From: Proteobacteria bacterium UBA964
GTDB taxonomy: Bacteria > Pseudomonadota > Gammaproteobacteria > Steroidobacterales > Steroidobacteraceae
Length of the DNA: 19,515 nucleotides
Direction of reading: 5' to 3'
Assembly (NCBI GenBank): GCA_002292945.1
Contig: DBCG01000055.1
Span: 4,535-24,049 of the forward strand
Below are positions 1 to 7,934 of this stretch, in pieces (the stretch's first letter is position 1; every line of letters starts with the position of its first letter). The notes under the pieces are model-generated. The model had not been told where the DNA came from, ran no database searches, and was given only the letters and a program-made list of their open reading frames with translations. The position numbers were made by a program, and so were the translations under genes.

Positions 1-605
1 AGCTCGGTGAGCGCCGCGAACAGGTCGATGGATTCGCCGTTCCGCGGGATGCCCTTCCAGACGTTCGGTCCCGGGACGCTGACATCCTCATAGCTGACAT
101 CGCTCACGCGGACACGCAACGGGGTCCCCGACCCCATGTACTCGACGGTACCGTCGGGGTTCTGTCGATAGGGCGGCTCACCGCTGCGCACACCCCCGAA
201 CACATACCGGTCGTCGGAGTCCTTGGAATTCGCAAGATCGATGAGAGTGCGCCTCATGCTGCCCACTTCCTCGGCGTAGCCGTCGAGGACGGATTGGCTG
301 GTGGCCGAATTCGCACCTTGGAACGCCAGTTCTTTCAGCCGATCGGTGATCTCCGCCGCCACCTCGAGGGCGCGCGCCTGCGCATCCACCCCGACCTTGA
401 CCCGCGAGACCGACTTGGCGTCGGTATCCAGTGTCTTCAGTCGGCTCTCGACCGCCTGCACGCGCCCCACCAGATCCGGCGCCTCGGAGGGCGCGCTGTA
501 CTTGAAGCCCGTCGACAGCTGCCCCTGCAGCAACTTCATGCCTTCCGAGTTCTCCGACAGCTTGTCGGTGAGTTGCTGGAACATCATGGATGTGGACACT
601 CGCAT
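1..605 (-). CDS. flgL: Flagellar hook-filament junction protein FlgL (HAP3), N-terminal 201 residues, cut by the window edge
   Basis: FlgL sits between FlgK and the flagellin filament and is exported through the flagellar type III apparatus. The visible part starts MRVSTSMMFQQL, the usual FlgL/flagellin-like D0 opening, and continues with heptad-like helices (QGQLSTGFKYSAPSEAPDL, a typical FlgL/flagellin D0-D1 passage) followed by the start of the central domain (YVFGGVRSGEPPY, close to the FlgL signature). The ATG at 605-603 was chosen because GGAG lies 8 nt upstream and the next in-frame ATGs (MM) have no better site. It begins 16 nt after the flgK stop, so it is very probably the last or near-last gene of the flg operon. 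The C-terminal D1/D0 helix lies outside the window. No cysteine is seen in the visible part. Family assignment is secure; full length is unknown. Confidence 0.93.
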   Translation of the reverse strand, partial: MRVSTSMMFQQLTDKLSENSEGMKLLQGQLSTGFKYSAPSEAPDLVGRVQAVESRLKTLDTDAKSVSRVKVGVDAQARALEVAAEITDRLKELAFQGANSATSQSVLDGYAEEVGSMRRTLIDLANSKDSDDRYVFGGVRSGEPPYRQNPDGTVEYMGSGTPLRVRVSDVSYEDVSVPGPNVWKGIPRNGESIDLFAALTE

Positions 606-621
606 CGAACGTTCTCCGCAA

Positions 622-3600
622 TTACAGACGCTGCATCAGCGCGTCGAACAACCGGCTGGCCGTCTGGATGACCTGTGCGTTCGCCTGATAGGCCTGCTGG
701 TATCGCAGCAGGTCAGACAGCTCCTCATCGAGGTTCACGCCAGAGGTCCGATCCCGACTCTCTTGCGCTTGATCGAAGACCACCTTCTGCGCATCGCGAC
801 CGATCTCGGCCTGGACCGCCTGCACACCGATCCGGTTGACGAGATCCTCGTACTCCTGCTGCACCGTCTGATTGGACGGCAGCAACGACCGGTCGTACTG
901 CAGGTTTGCGACCCGCGAGATGACCCGGTTGTCTCCTGAGGCATCATCGTTCGGCAGGATCGTGAAAGAGTCGCCATCACTCGGCAGGGTCTGCAGCGCG
1001 ACCGACCAGTTGGCGTACTGCACGCTCCGCGTGTTGGTATCGAACACGCCGGCAGCCACTTGGGTGCCGGTGGCCATGTCCACCAATCGATAATTACCGC
1101 GCTCGAAATTCAGCGAGTAGGTCCGCGAGTCCGGCAAGAGCTCGGCAGGCGGCGTACCGACTGCGTAGGTGCCAGAGAGCGACACTGCAGCCGCCGTACC
1201 GCGCGAGTCCACACCGAACACCAGCAGATCCTCGGCCAAGGGCTCCCGCATCACGAATCCTGACCGGAATCCGAGGCTGCCGAAGACGTCCCGGTCGGCA
1301 CCCACCGCGAGATCGATCTGTATAGCGCGATCATTGAAGTAGGTTTTCTGTGCGAGCCCAACAGTGTTGGCGCCGATGACGATCGGGGCGCCCGACGCCG
1401 CGGCACGGTTCGTGAGCTGGACCGCGCGGGCCAGCGTGCACCCAGTCTTGTCGGCTTCCTCGGTCAGAGTAGAGCCGTCGACGGACTTGCAGGTCAGGAT
1501 GTTCCCGGACACCGCCACGACCATCAGGTCCTTGTTCTTGTTCCCGCTGCTCGCATTCCCCGCCGTGATGCGCACGAGATCGCCGACCACGAAACCCGCC
1601 GCAGCGAGGCTTTCATCGGCTTCGAGGGTGTACGCACCCTCGATGTCGGCGCTGCGGGCGATCGTCAGCTCGAGATCGGCTGCGACGATCCCGCCGGTTG
1701 CGACGACACCGGTCCCCGCGGAGTTGATCGACTGGACGAGCCGATCGGCGGCCTTCTGCTGGGTCAGGGAGGGATCATCGATCAAGTACAGGTCATCGCG
1801 CTCCTGCAACCCGATCGTGTTCCTGCCGATCCGGATCCGTGAACCGTCCGCCGCCACGGTCAGGACGAGCTTGCCGTCGTTGATCGCAGCGTTGACGCCC
1901 GGAACACCTGCATCGATCTGGGCCTTGAGTCCCGCCAGGGAACTGAAGGAGAGCCGGACACCGTTCAGTTCCATGGAATCGACCGTTCCGGCATTGAGCG
2001 CGGAGGCTGCGATCTTCTGTCTGAAGCCGACCGTGTACTCACCGCTGTCGATGTTCACCGACACACGATCGCGCTCTTCGACATCGACGGCGCCGACGTC
2101 GAAGCGGACCGTGTTGTAGGCGCTCAGCACGAGCTTCCCGGCCTGCTGCTGCGCGATCACTCCGGTCGCTTCCCGCGCGGCGTTGATGTCGTCGACGATG
2201 TTGTCGGCACTCGCCGGTAGTCCGGTGAGCGTCACGGGTACCGCTCTGCCGTTGATGATCAATGTCTGCGGACCGGCCTCGGACGCCCCGATCGCCTCGC
2301 CATAGATACGCGATGGCGTCAGGATGACATTACCGTCGATGTCGAGCTGCTGCCCGCTCTCTGCGAACAAGCCTCGGCTCACATCGCGGTCGAGATACGC
2401 CTCGACGCCGGTCTTGTTGAGATACCCATTCGAATAGGTCGCGCCCGCGAAGAACCCGTTGGCGGTCCGGACGACTCCAGGATCCATCTCGGGTCCCGAT
2501 AGCTGCCGACCGTCCCGGGTGAACACCGCGAGCTGCGACCCCTCGCCGATGGCGGTGTTCAGTGCGATCTTCGAGTAGCCCGCCGGGATGACCGCGATAG
2601 GCGTCGAGCGTGCGGCCACCAGGGTGTCTTGGTACGACACGGCACCGTCGACGGCGAAGGACTGCTCGCCGATCGGCTGCTTGGGCGTCGGCAGGATGTC
2701 GGTGAGCGATCGCGTTGCGACGCTCTCACGGGGTGAGGTCAAGGTCATCTCGGCCGCGGTCGCACCGAGGTTGCCGGTGGAGGATCGGACGGCGAACCGG
2801 CCGGCACTCGCGACCTGCGATCCGTCTTTGATGAGCGCCGTGAAGGTGGCGGAGGGATGATCGTCGGGGCTGACGAGGAAGGTGTCGCCGTCGCGGGGCA
2901 GCCCCTCGACGGTGAACCGCAGACCATCCATCTCGAGCGGTGCACCGCCCGTGACCGTGCGTCCGCTGCGCACCTCCCGGACCTGGTAATTGCCCGCGGA
3001 GGCATTGAAGGTGACCTGATAGGAACTGGCTTTCACGACTTCAGGGTCGACCATCGAGACGCTCAGTCGACCACTGCCGCCGTTCGCGCGGGCGTCGACG
3101 CTGAATTTCGGGCCGACATAGAAGAGGTCTTCACCGGGGCGACCCGCCGAGTCGAGGCCGCTACGATGCAGCTTGTTGACCGCCCGCCCGAAGGACAGCG
3201 CCAAGTCGTCGAGCTTGTTGATCGCAAGACCGAGCCCTTCGCGGCGGAAGCCGACGAGACCACCGATCTGCCCGGTCTTGATGCCCGGGATGCTCACGGG
3301 TCGGCTCGCTGCATCGAGGACGAAGTCCGCCTTCCCAAGATCGTAGGCGTCGAAGGAGGCCGTGATCGTCCGGGCGACGCCGCCCTCTACCAGGGCGACA
3401 CCTGAGGCGCTCTCGCCCGCGTAGATGCTCGCGGTGCCGTTGTCGCTGATGACCGCTGTCACGCCGAGCCGCTTCGAGAGTTCGCGGATGGCGTTATCGC
3501 GCTGATCGAGCAGTTGCATCGGTTGTTCCGACGCAGATCCGCGCCGCAGCAACTGCTTGTTGAGTGCTGCGAGCTCCGACAGCCTCGTGTTGCTCTCGCG

Positions 3601-4098
3601 TACCGCTTGATCGATCTGGGCTCGTGTCCCGTTGTCGAGATTGGTGGCGGTGGCGGCGAGCCCACGGAATCGGGCAGCCAATCCCTCGGCCTTGGCGAGG
3701 AATCCCGCACGGGCGCCTGCGGAAGCGGGAGCCGCTTCGAGCTCCCGAGCGCCGTCGAAGAAGTCTTGGAACGCGCCGTGGAGTCCGACCTCGGAGCTTC
3801 CGATGGCGTCCTGCAAGGCCTGAAGTTCCTTCAGCAGACCCGACTCCGCTTCCAGCAGCGAGCCTGCGCGTTGCAGGTTCTCCTCGGCGAAGCGATCGTA
3901 GAGACGCTGCACCTCTGCGAAACGGACCCCGGTCCCGATGCTGATCGCCGATCCACCGTCTTGCCCGGACGAGGCCAGGACCGCGCGCTGGCGGACATAC
4001 CCTTCGGTCTGCAGGTTGGCGACGTTGTTGCTGGTCGTGGCGAGGGCGCGCTGATAAGCGCTCAACCCCGACACGCCGATGCCGATGAGATCGGTCAT
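622..4098 (-). CDS. flgK: Flagellar hook-associated protein FlgK (HAP1), greatly enlarged (1158 aa)
   Basis: FlgK forms the first ring of the hook-filament junction outside the cell. Residues 1-about 330 are the standard D0/D1 part (SNNVANLQTEGYVRQ near the N-terminus). The last 75 residues carry the family ending (GVNLDEELSDLLRYQQAYQA). The usual length is about 550-700 aa, so roughly 500 extra residues lie between. There a beta-rich module around 358-412 (GNYQV...LPRDGDTFLVSP) recurs around 990-1048 (GNYRL...LPSDGDSFTILP), and hook-IN-like modules lie near 609-665 and 708-760. The only two cysteines are C870 and C887, inside the insert. The ATG at 4098-4096 follows the flgJ TGA by one base and has GGAAG upstream; an in-frame extension to 4317 is out of frame with, and overlaps, flgJ and is not used. 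Both ends are intact and in frame, so this is a complete gene. Confidence 0.96.
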   Translation of the reverse strand: MTDLIGIGVSGLSAYQRALATTSNNVANLQTEGYVRQRAVLASSGQDGGSAISIGTGVRFAEVQRLYDRFAEENLQRAGSLLEAESGLLKELQALQDAIGSSEVGLHGAFQDFFDGARELEAAPASAGARAGFLAKAEGLAARFRGLAATATNLDNGTRAQIDQAVRESNTRLSELAALNKQLLRRGSASEQPMQLLDQRDNAIRELSKRLGVTAVISDNGTASIYAGESASGVALVEGGVARTITASFDAYDLGKADFVLDAASRPVSIPGIKTGQIGGLVGFRREGLGLAINKLDDLALSFGRAVNKLHRSGLDSAGRPGEDLFYVGPKFSVDARANGGSGRLSVSMVDPEVVKASSYQVTFNASAGNYQVREVRSGRTVTGGAPLEMDGLRFTVEGLPRDGDTFLVSPDDHPSATFTALIKDGSQVASAGRFAVRSSTGNLGATAAEMTLTSPRESVATRSLTDILPTPKQPIGEQSFAVDGAVSYQDTLVAARSTPIAVIPAGYSKIALNTAIGEGSQLAVFTRDGRQLSGPEMDPGVVRTANGFFAGATYSNGYLNKTGVEAYLDRDVSRGLFAESGQQLDIDGNVILTPSRIYGEAIGASEAGPQTLIINGRAVPVTLTGLPASADNIVDDINAAREATGVIAQQQAGKLVLSAYNTVRFDVGAVDVEERDRVSVNIDSGEYTVGFRQKIAASALNAGTVDSMELNGVRLSFSSLAGLKAQIDAGVPGVNAAINDGKLVLTVAADGSRIRIGRNTIGLQERDDLYLIDDPSLTQQKAADRLVQSINSAGTGVVATGGIVAADLELTIARSADIEGAYTLEADESLAAAGFVVGDLVRITAGNASSGNKNKDLMVVAVSGNILTCKSVDGSTLTEEADKTGCTLARAVQLTNRAAASGAPIVIGANTVGLAQKTYFNDRAIQIDLAVGADRDVFGSLGFRSGFVMREPLAEDLLVFGVDSRGTAAAVSLSGTYAVGTPPAELLPDSRTYSLNFERGNYRLVDMATGTQVAAGVFDTNTRSVQYANWSVALQTLPSDGDSFTILPNDDASGDNRVISRVANLQYDRSLLPSNQTVQQEYEDLVNRIGVQAVQAEIGRDAQKVVFDQAQESRDRTSGVNLDEELSDLLRYQQAYQANAQVIQTASRLFDALMQRL

Positions 4099-4099
4099 C

Positions 4100-4483
4100 T
4101 CAGCGCTTCCCGATTTCGAGTCCGCGACGCTGCAGGACGCTGTCGGTGGAGATCTCGAACGGCGCGGTGCGCTTGGCCTGCGGCGCCTCGCCCTTCTGCA
4201 GCTGTCGCTCGATGAACGGTGCCAAGCCGATACCGCCGGCTTTGGCCATCCCGACGGCGATCTGCTGGTCGAACATCTGCTGGTAGGTGTCCATCGCGTC
4301 CGAACCGAGCAGCTCACTGCGCCCGACGGTCTTGCGCATCTCCTTGAGCATGATGTTCAAGAAGAGTGATTCGAACTGCTCGGCGACGCTCTTCGTCGCG
4401 TCGTCCGGACGCGCCCCGGCCTTCGCCTTGAGTCCGGCGAGCGAGTTGAAGTCGTACCAAGATGAGGGGCTGTCGATCTTCAT
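4100..4483 (-). CDS. flgJ: Single-domain FlgJ: rod-binding / rod-cap protein without a muramidase domain
   Basis: FlgJ caps the growing rod in the periplasm. This protein has 127 residues and holds only the rod-binding domain: residues 34-75 (AEQFESLFLNIMLKEMRK, then GSDAMDTYQQMFDQQIAVGM) match the N-terminal half of enterobacterial FlgJ. That protein has about 313 residues, with a C-terminal glucosaminidase (muramidase) domain that is absent here. The ORF ends with its own TGA, one base before flgK, so the short form looks natural rather than broken by a frameshift: the bases that follow encode FlgK at once. The start ATG lies 5 nt after the flgI stop and has no clear Shine-Dalgarno sequence, which suggests coupled translation. 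A separate peptidoglycan hydrolase would have to open the wall; none is present in the window. Confidence 0.92.
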   Translation of the reverse strand: MKIDSPSSWYDFNSLAGLKAKAGARPDDATKSVAEQFESLFLNIMLKEMRKTVGRSELLGSDAMDTYQQMFDQQIAVGMAKAGGIGLAPFIERQLQKGEAPQAKRTAPFEISTDSVLQRRGLEIGKR

Positions 4484-4488
4484 GAGAG

Positions 4489-5643
4489 TCAGATGACGAT
4501 CAGCTCCGCCTGCAACGCACCGGCTTGCTTGAGCGCCTCGAGGATCGAGATCAACGCGGTGGGCGAGGCGCCGATCTCGTTGATCGCGTTAACGATCTGG
4601 CGAAGTTCAGCACCCGGCTTGAAGAGCACCATCTTCTTGTTGTCTTCACTGACCGTGACCTCCGCATTCTGGATCGGCGTGGTCACGCCATTGCGCGAGA
4701 ACGGCTCCGGTTGACTGACCTCGTTGGTCGCCTCGACGGTGACCGTGATGTCGCCTTGGCTGATCGCCGCCGCCTTGACGCGGACGTTGGAGCTGATGAC
4801 GACCGTTCCAGTGCGTGAGTTGACGACCACCCGGGCGGAAGGCTCCGAGGTCTCGATCTCCAGCTCTTCGAGCATGCCGACGAAAGCGACCCGCGCCTCC
4901 GGCGCGAGGGGTGCGCGTACCTTGACTGATACCGCATCGACCGCCGCAGCGACACCCTCGCCGAAGCGGTCGTTGATGGCTTTCATGATCCGGGCGCTGG
5001 TGGCGAAATCGGGTGCTGCGAGGTTCAGCGTGACATGGTCGCCGACATTGAGCGGACCTTCGACCTCACGCTCGACCAGCGCGCCCCCCGGGATCCGTGC
5101 CGAGGTCGACACGCCCACGGCAACCGAGCTTCCCGCGGCGTCCGCGGAGAACCCTGATGCAGCAAGCGGGCCTTGGGCCACGGCATAGGTCGCGCCATCC
5201 GCGCCGCGCATCCGGGTCATCAAGAGAAGCCCGCCTCGCAAGCTCTTCGATTTCGCGATGGCCGCCACATTGACGTCGACCTTCTGCCCAGGCTTGGCGA
5301 ATGCAGGCAGCTCGGCAGTGACCATCACCGCCGCGACGTTCTCGACCTTGAAATCCTTGACCGACGTCGGATCGAGGTCGTAGCTCGAGAGCGGACCGTC
5401 GACCGAGGCGCCCATCCGTGCGAGCGTCTCGCGCAGGGTCTGGATGGTGAACGAGATGTCCTTGCCGTCACCCGTGCCTTGCAAGCCCACCACCAGCCCG
5501 TACCCGATCAACTGGTTCGGCCGTGCAGCGGACAACGCCGCGATATCTTTTATGCGCGCCGCTTCAGCCGGAGCGATTGCTGCCGACGATAGGGATAGCA
5601 AGAAGACCGCGCAGGCTGTGCGAAGCTGGGCTGAAATTTTCAT
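4489..5643 (-). CDS. flgI: Flagellar P-ring protein FlgI
   Basis: FlgI polymerises around the rod in the periplasm, at the peptidoglycan layer, to form the P ring. The 384-residue product (usual length about 365-370) opens with a Sec signal peptide (MKISAQLRTACAVFLLSLSS, cleavage probably after AEA near residue 28). The conserved family block follows at once (ARIKDIAALSAARPNQLIGY, then GLVVGLQGTGDG). The C-terminal part shows VVVNSRTGTVVISSNV, FKPGAELRQIVNAINEIGAS and the end motif LQAELIVI, all diagnostic. The ATG has GAGGAT 8 nt upstream. The gene lies 11 nt after flgH and 5 nt before flgJ in the same operon. Its chaperone FlgA is encoded in this window on the other strand. No anomalies are seen. 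Confidence 0.97.
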   Translation of the reverse strand: MKISAQLRTACAVFLLSLSSAAIAPAEAARIKDIAALSAARPNQLIGYGLVVGLQGTGDGKDISFTIQTLRETLARMGASVDGPLSSYDLDPTSVKDFKVENVAAVMVTAELPAFAKPGQKVDVNVAAIAKSKSLRGGLLLMTRMRGADGATYAVAQGPLAASGFSADAAGSSVAVGVSTSARIPGGALVEREVEGPLNVGDHVTLNLAAPDFATSARIMKAINDRFGEGVAAAVDAVSVKVRAPLAPEARVAFVGMLEELEIETSEPSARVVVNSRTGTVVISSNVRVKAAAISQGDITVTVEATNEVSQPEPFSRNGVTTPIQNAEVTVSEDNKKMVLFKPGAELRQIVNAINEIGASPTALISILEALKQAGALQAELIVI

Positions 5644-5654
5644 CGGTCAGATCC

Positions 5655-6344
5655 TCAGAACGGCCAGAGCTTGAGCAACGCACGGTTCATCCAACCTGAA
5701 CGGCTGGCGTCTGCGAGTTCGCCCTTCGAAGCGAAGCTGATGTCGGCGTCGGCGAGTCGTCGCGAGCGCACGGTGTTGTCGGGCTGGATGTCGGAGGGCC
5801 GGACCAAGCCGGTCAGACGGATCAGCTGCACGCCGCGCGTCAACTCGAGCCGCTTGTAGCCGCGGACCGCCAACAAGCCGTTCGGCAGGACCTCGGTGAC
5901 CACCGCCGTGACCTCTGCGGCGATCCGGCCCTGCTGTTGGGCACTGCCGGTGCCTTTCGATTCGATCGTGCTGTCGCCGGGGTTGATGTCCGCGGGCCAG
6001 GACAGACCCAACTTATCGAACCGCTGATCGATGGCGCTGAGCGCATTGACGGTGAGCGCCGTCGTCGCCGAGTTCCGCGAGGCGTTGTTCGAGGCGGAAC
6101 TCGAGGCCGACACCTGCTCTTCGATCAACACCGTGACGATGTCGCCCGGCTGACGGGCGCGGTCTTGCCCGAGAAGCCCGCCCTGCCCTGCAAGCGAAAA
6201 GATCGAGCCATCGCCGGCGCTGTTCGCGGAGCGCTGCTCGGACGGGATGTAGACCCGCTCGGGCGGCAGATCGCGGGTGCTGACGTCCGCGCATCCTGTG
6301 AGCGCCACGCCCAGAGCCATCATCAAGATGATCGTCCGGATCAC
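5655..6344 (-). CDS. flgH: Flagellar L-ring lipoprotein FlgH (GTG start)
   Basis: FlgH forms the L ring in the outer membrane. The 229-residue length agrees with the enterobacterial protein (232). The N-terminus MIRTIILMMALGVALTGC is a lipoprotein signal with lipobox LTGC and acylated Cys18. Family signatures are GSIFSLAGQGGLLGQDRARQ near residue 47, PGDIVTVLIEEQVSASSSAS, VTEVLPNGLLAVRGYKRLEL and the end LLKLWPF. Translation must start at GTG (6344-6342): the first ATG is codon 8, and starting there would remove the positively charged n-region (Arg3) needed by the signal peptide. The GTG lies 3 nt after the flgG TGA with only a weak GGGTGA upstream, so translation is probably coupled to flgG. 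Conserved position between flgG and flgI. Confidence 0.96.
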   Translation of the reverse strand: MIRTIILMMALGVALTGCADVSTRDLPPERVYIPSEQRSANSAGDGSIFSLAGQGGLLGQDRARQPGDIVTVLIEEQVSASSSASNNASRNSATTALTVNALSAIDQRFDKLGLSWPADINPGDSTIESKGTGSAQQQGRIAAEVTAVVTEVLPNGLLAVRGYKRLELTRGVQLIRLTGLVRPSDIQPDNTVRSRRLADADISFASKGELADASRSGWMNRALLKLWPF

Positions 6345-6347
6345 AGG

Positions 6348-7136
6348 TCACCCGAGGTTGTTGTTCGCGAAGCGCAACATGCCATCGACCGCCTCGATCG
6401 CCTTCGAATTCACTTCGTAGGCGCGCTGGGTCTCGATCATGCTGACCATCTCTTCGACGACGTTGACGTTCGAGCTCTCGAGAGCGCCCTGGATCAACTG
6501 ACCGTTGCCCTGCTGCGAAGGGATGCCGACCTGCGGCGGACCACTCGAGGTGGTCTCACGGAAGAGGTTCTCGCCGATCGCCTGAAGGCCGGTCGGACTG
6601 AGGAAGCGCGCGAGCTGGATCTGACCGATGGTCTGCGCTTGCGCCTCGCCGAACGCTTGGATGGACACCGTGCCGTCTGCGCCGATGGTGATCGTCTGCG
6701 CGTTCTGCGGGATCGCAAGTTCCGGCTGCAGACGATAGCCGCTGGAGTTGACCAGCACGCCTTCGCCGGAGACCTTGAATCCGCCGTCCCGGGTGTAGGC
6801 GATCGTGCCGTCCGGCTGCAGGATCTGGAAGAACCCTTCACCGCTGATGGCGAGGTCGAACGCGTTCTGCGTCTGGATCAGGTTGCCCTGGGCGTGGAGC
6901 TTCTCGGTCGAGACGACCCGCGTGCCGGTGCCGAGCAGGAGCCCGGTCGGTGCAGCGGTGTCCGCGGAGGTCTGAGCACCGCCCTGCCGTACGTTCTGGT
7001 ACAGCAGGTCTTCGAAGGTCGCACGGTCACGCTTGAAGCCCGTCGTGTTGACGTTGGCGAGGTTGTTGGCGATGACGGTCATGCGCGTCTGCTGCGCATC
7101 AAGTCCGGTCTTCGCTACCCAAAGAGCTGCTTCCAT
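6348..7136 (-). CDS. flgG: Flagellar distal rod protein FlgG
   Basis: FlgG builds the distal rod (drive shaft) in the periplasm. The 262-residue product is the normal size (260 in E. coli). It opens with MEAALWVAKTGLDAQQTRM and the rod/hook signature ANNLANVNTTGFKRDRATFE. The central part shows FDLAISGEGFFQI and YTRDGGFKV. It ends with the C-terminal helix (SSNVNVVEEMVSMIETQRAY, then AYEVNSKAIEAVDGMLR). A strong GGGGAG lies 9 nt before the ATG. A 26-nt gap separates it from flgF. No cysteine, insert or anomaly is seen: unlike FlgE and FlgK, the periplasmic rod protein is not enlarged. Confidence 0.98.
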   Translation of the reverse strand: MEAALWVAKTGLDAQQTRMTVIANNLANVNTTGFKRDRATFEDLLYQNVRQGGAQTSADTAAPTGLLLGTGTRVVSTEKLHAQGNLIQTQNAFDLAISGEGFFQILQPDGTIAYTRDGGFKVSGEGVLVNSSGYRLQPELAIPQNAQTITIGADGTVSIQAFGEAQAQTIGQIQLARFLSPTGLQAIGENLFRETTSSGPPQVGIPSQQGNGQLIQGALESSNVNVVEEMVSMIETQRAYEVNSKAIEAVDGMLRFANNNLG

Positions 7137-7162
7137 GTCTCAAACTCCCCTTACTGTTCGGA

Positions 7163-7915
7163 TCACTGGGTCAGGCGGGCGAGTGACTGGCTGCGTTCAG
7201 CCAGGTCGCTCGCCTGCTTCATGACCTTGACCTGCATCTCGTAACGACGGCTCATGCCGATCATGTCGACCATCGCCGAGAACAGGCTCACATTGCTTCC
7301 CTCGAGCGCGCCGGACTGCACGGCAGGCGTCGCCGCCGCGTCGAAGGGCGTCCGGTCCACGGACTCGAACAAGCCATCGGTCCGGATGACCACTTTGGTC
7401 GGGTCCGCATCGACGACCTTGATGCGCGCCAAGGGCTGAAAAACCACCGCCTCGCCGCCCACCTGCTTCCCGAACACCGTGCCATCGGGACCGATCTTCA
7501 CTTCGGTCAACGCCGGGACCGTGATCGGTCCACCGGCATCGCTCGAGAGCTGCTCGCCCGAGCCGATCCGCAGCGTCCCATCGCCACCGATGACCAGATC
7601 GCCGCGCCGCGTGTAGGCGGTGTCCCCTGCCTCGGTCAATACGCCGAACAGCTGATTGCCGCTGACTGCGATGTCGAGGGGTCGTCCGGTGCTCTGCATC
7701 GGTCCGTCCCGCAGATCGACCCGCCGGGTCGCCGTGACCACAGGGACGATACGGCTCGGATGACCATCGCCCTCGTAGCGATACGCCTCGGTCGCCGCCG
7801 CAAGCTGCTGCTTGAAGCCGGTCGTGCTGACGTTCGATATCTCGTTGGCGAGCTGCTGGACACGTTGGTCGACGTGTTTGTGCCCGCTCAACGAGGTGAA
7901 GATCATCTTGTCCAT
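7163..7915 (-). CDS. flgF: Flagellar proximal rod protein FlgF
   Basis: FlgF is a proximal rod component exported through the flagellar type III system. The 250-residue product (usual about 250) begins MDKMIFTSLSGHKH and carries a divergent form of the rod signature, ANEISNVSTTGFKQQL, where most family members have ANNLANVNTTGF. DIAVSGNQLFGVL and YTRRGDLVI occupy the expected middle positions. The C-terminal helix reads LEGSNVSLFSAMVDMIGMSR. The first ATG is preferred over codon 4 because MDK-hydrophobic starts are usual for polar-flagellum FlgF; the upstream site (GGGA) is weak. It lies 19 nt after flgE. Order (between flgE and flgG) and length support FlgF over the other rod proteins. Confidence 0.95.
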   Translation of the reverse strand: MDKMIFTSLSGHKHVDQRVQQLANEISNVSTTGFKQQLAAATEAYRYEGDGHPSRIVPVVTATRRVDLRDGPMQSTGRPLDIAVSGNQLFGVLTEAGDTAYTRRGDLVIGGDGTLRIGSGEQLSSDAGGPITVPALTEVKIGPDGTVFGKQVGGEAVVFQPLARIKVVDADPTKVVIRTDGLFESVDRTPFDAAATPAVQSGALEGSNVSLFSAMVDMIGMSRRYEMQVKVMKQASDLAERSQSLARLTQ

Positions 7916-7934
7916 GGGTCAGTCCCGTCGATCA

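Noticed and set aside
4099..4317. N-terminal extension of flgK by 73 codons
   Set aside because: The extension lies within flgJ in another frame and is serine- and arginine-rich; the true FlgK start MTDLIGIGVSG aligns with the family.
5937..7244. A 435-codon open frame on the plus strand opposite flgH and flgG
   Set aside because: It lies fully across two well-conserved flagellar genes, is rich in Arg, Asp and Leu with no family signal, and is a shadow of the opposite strand.
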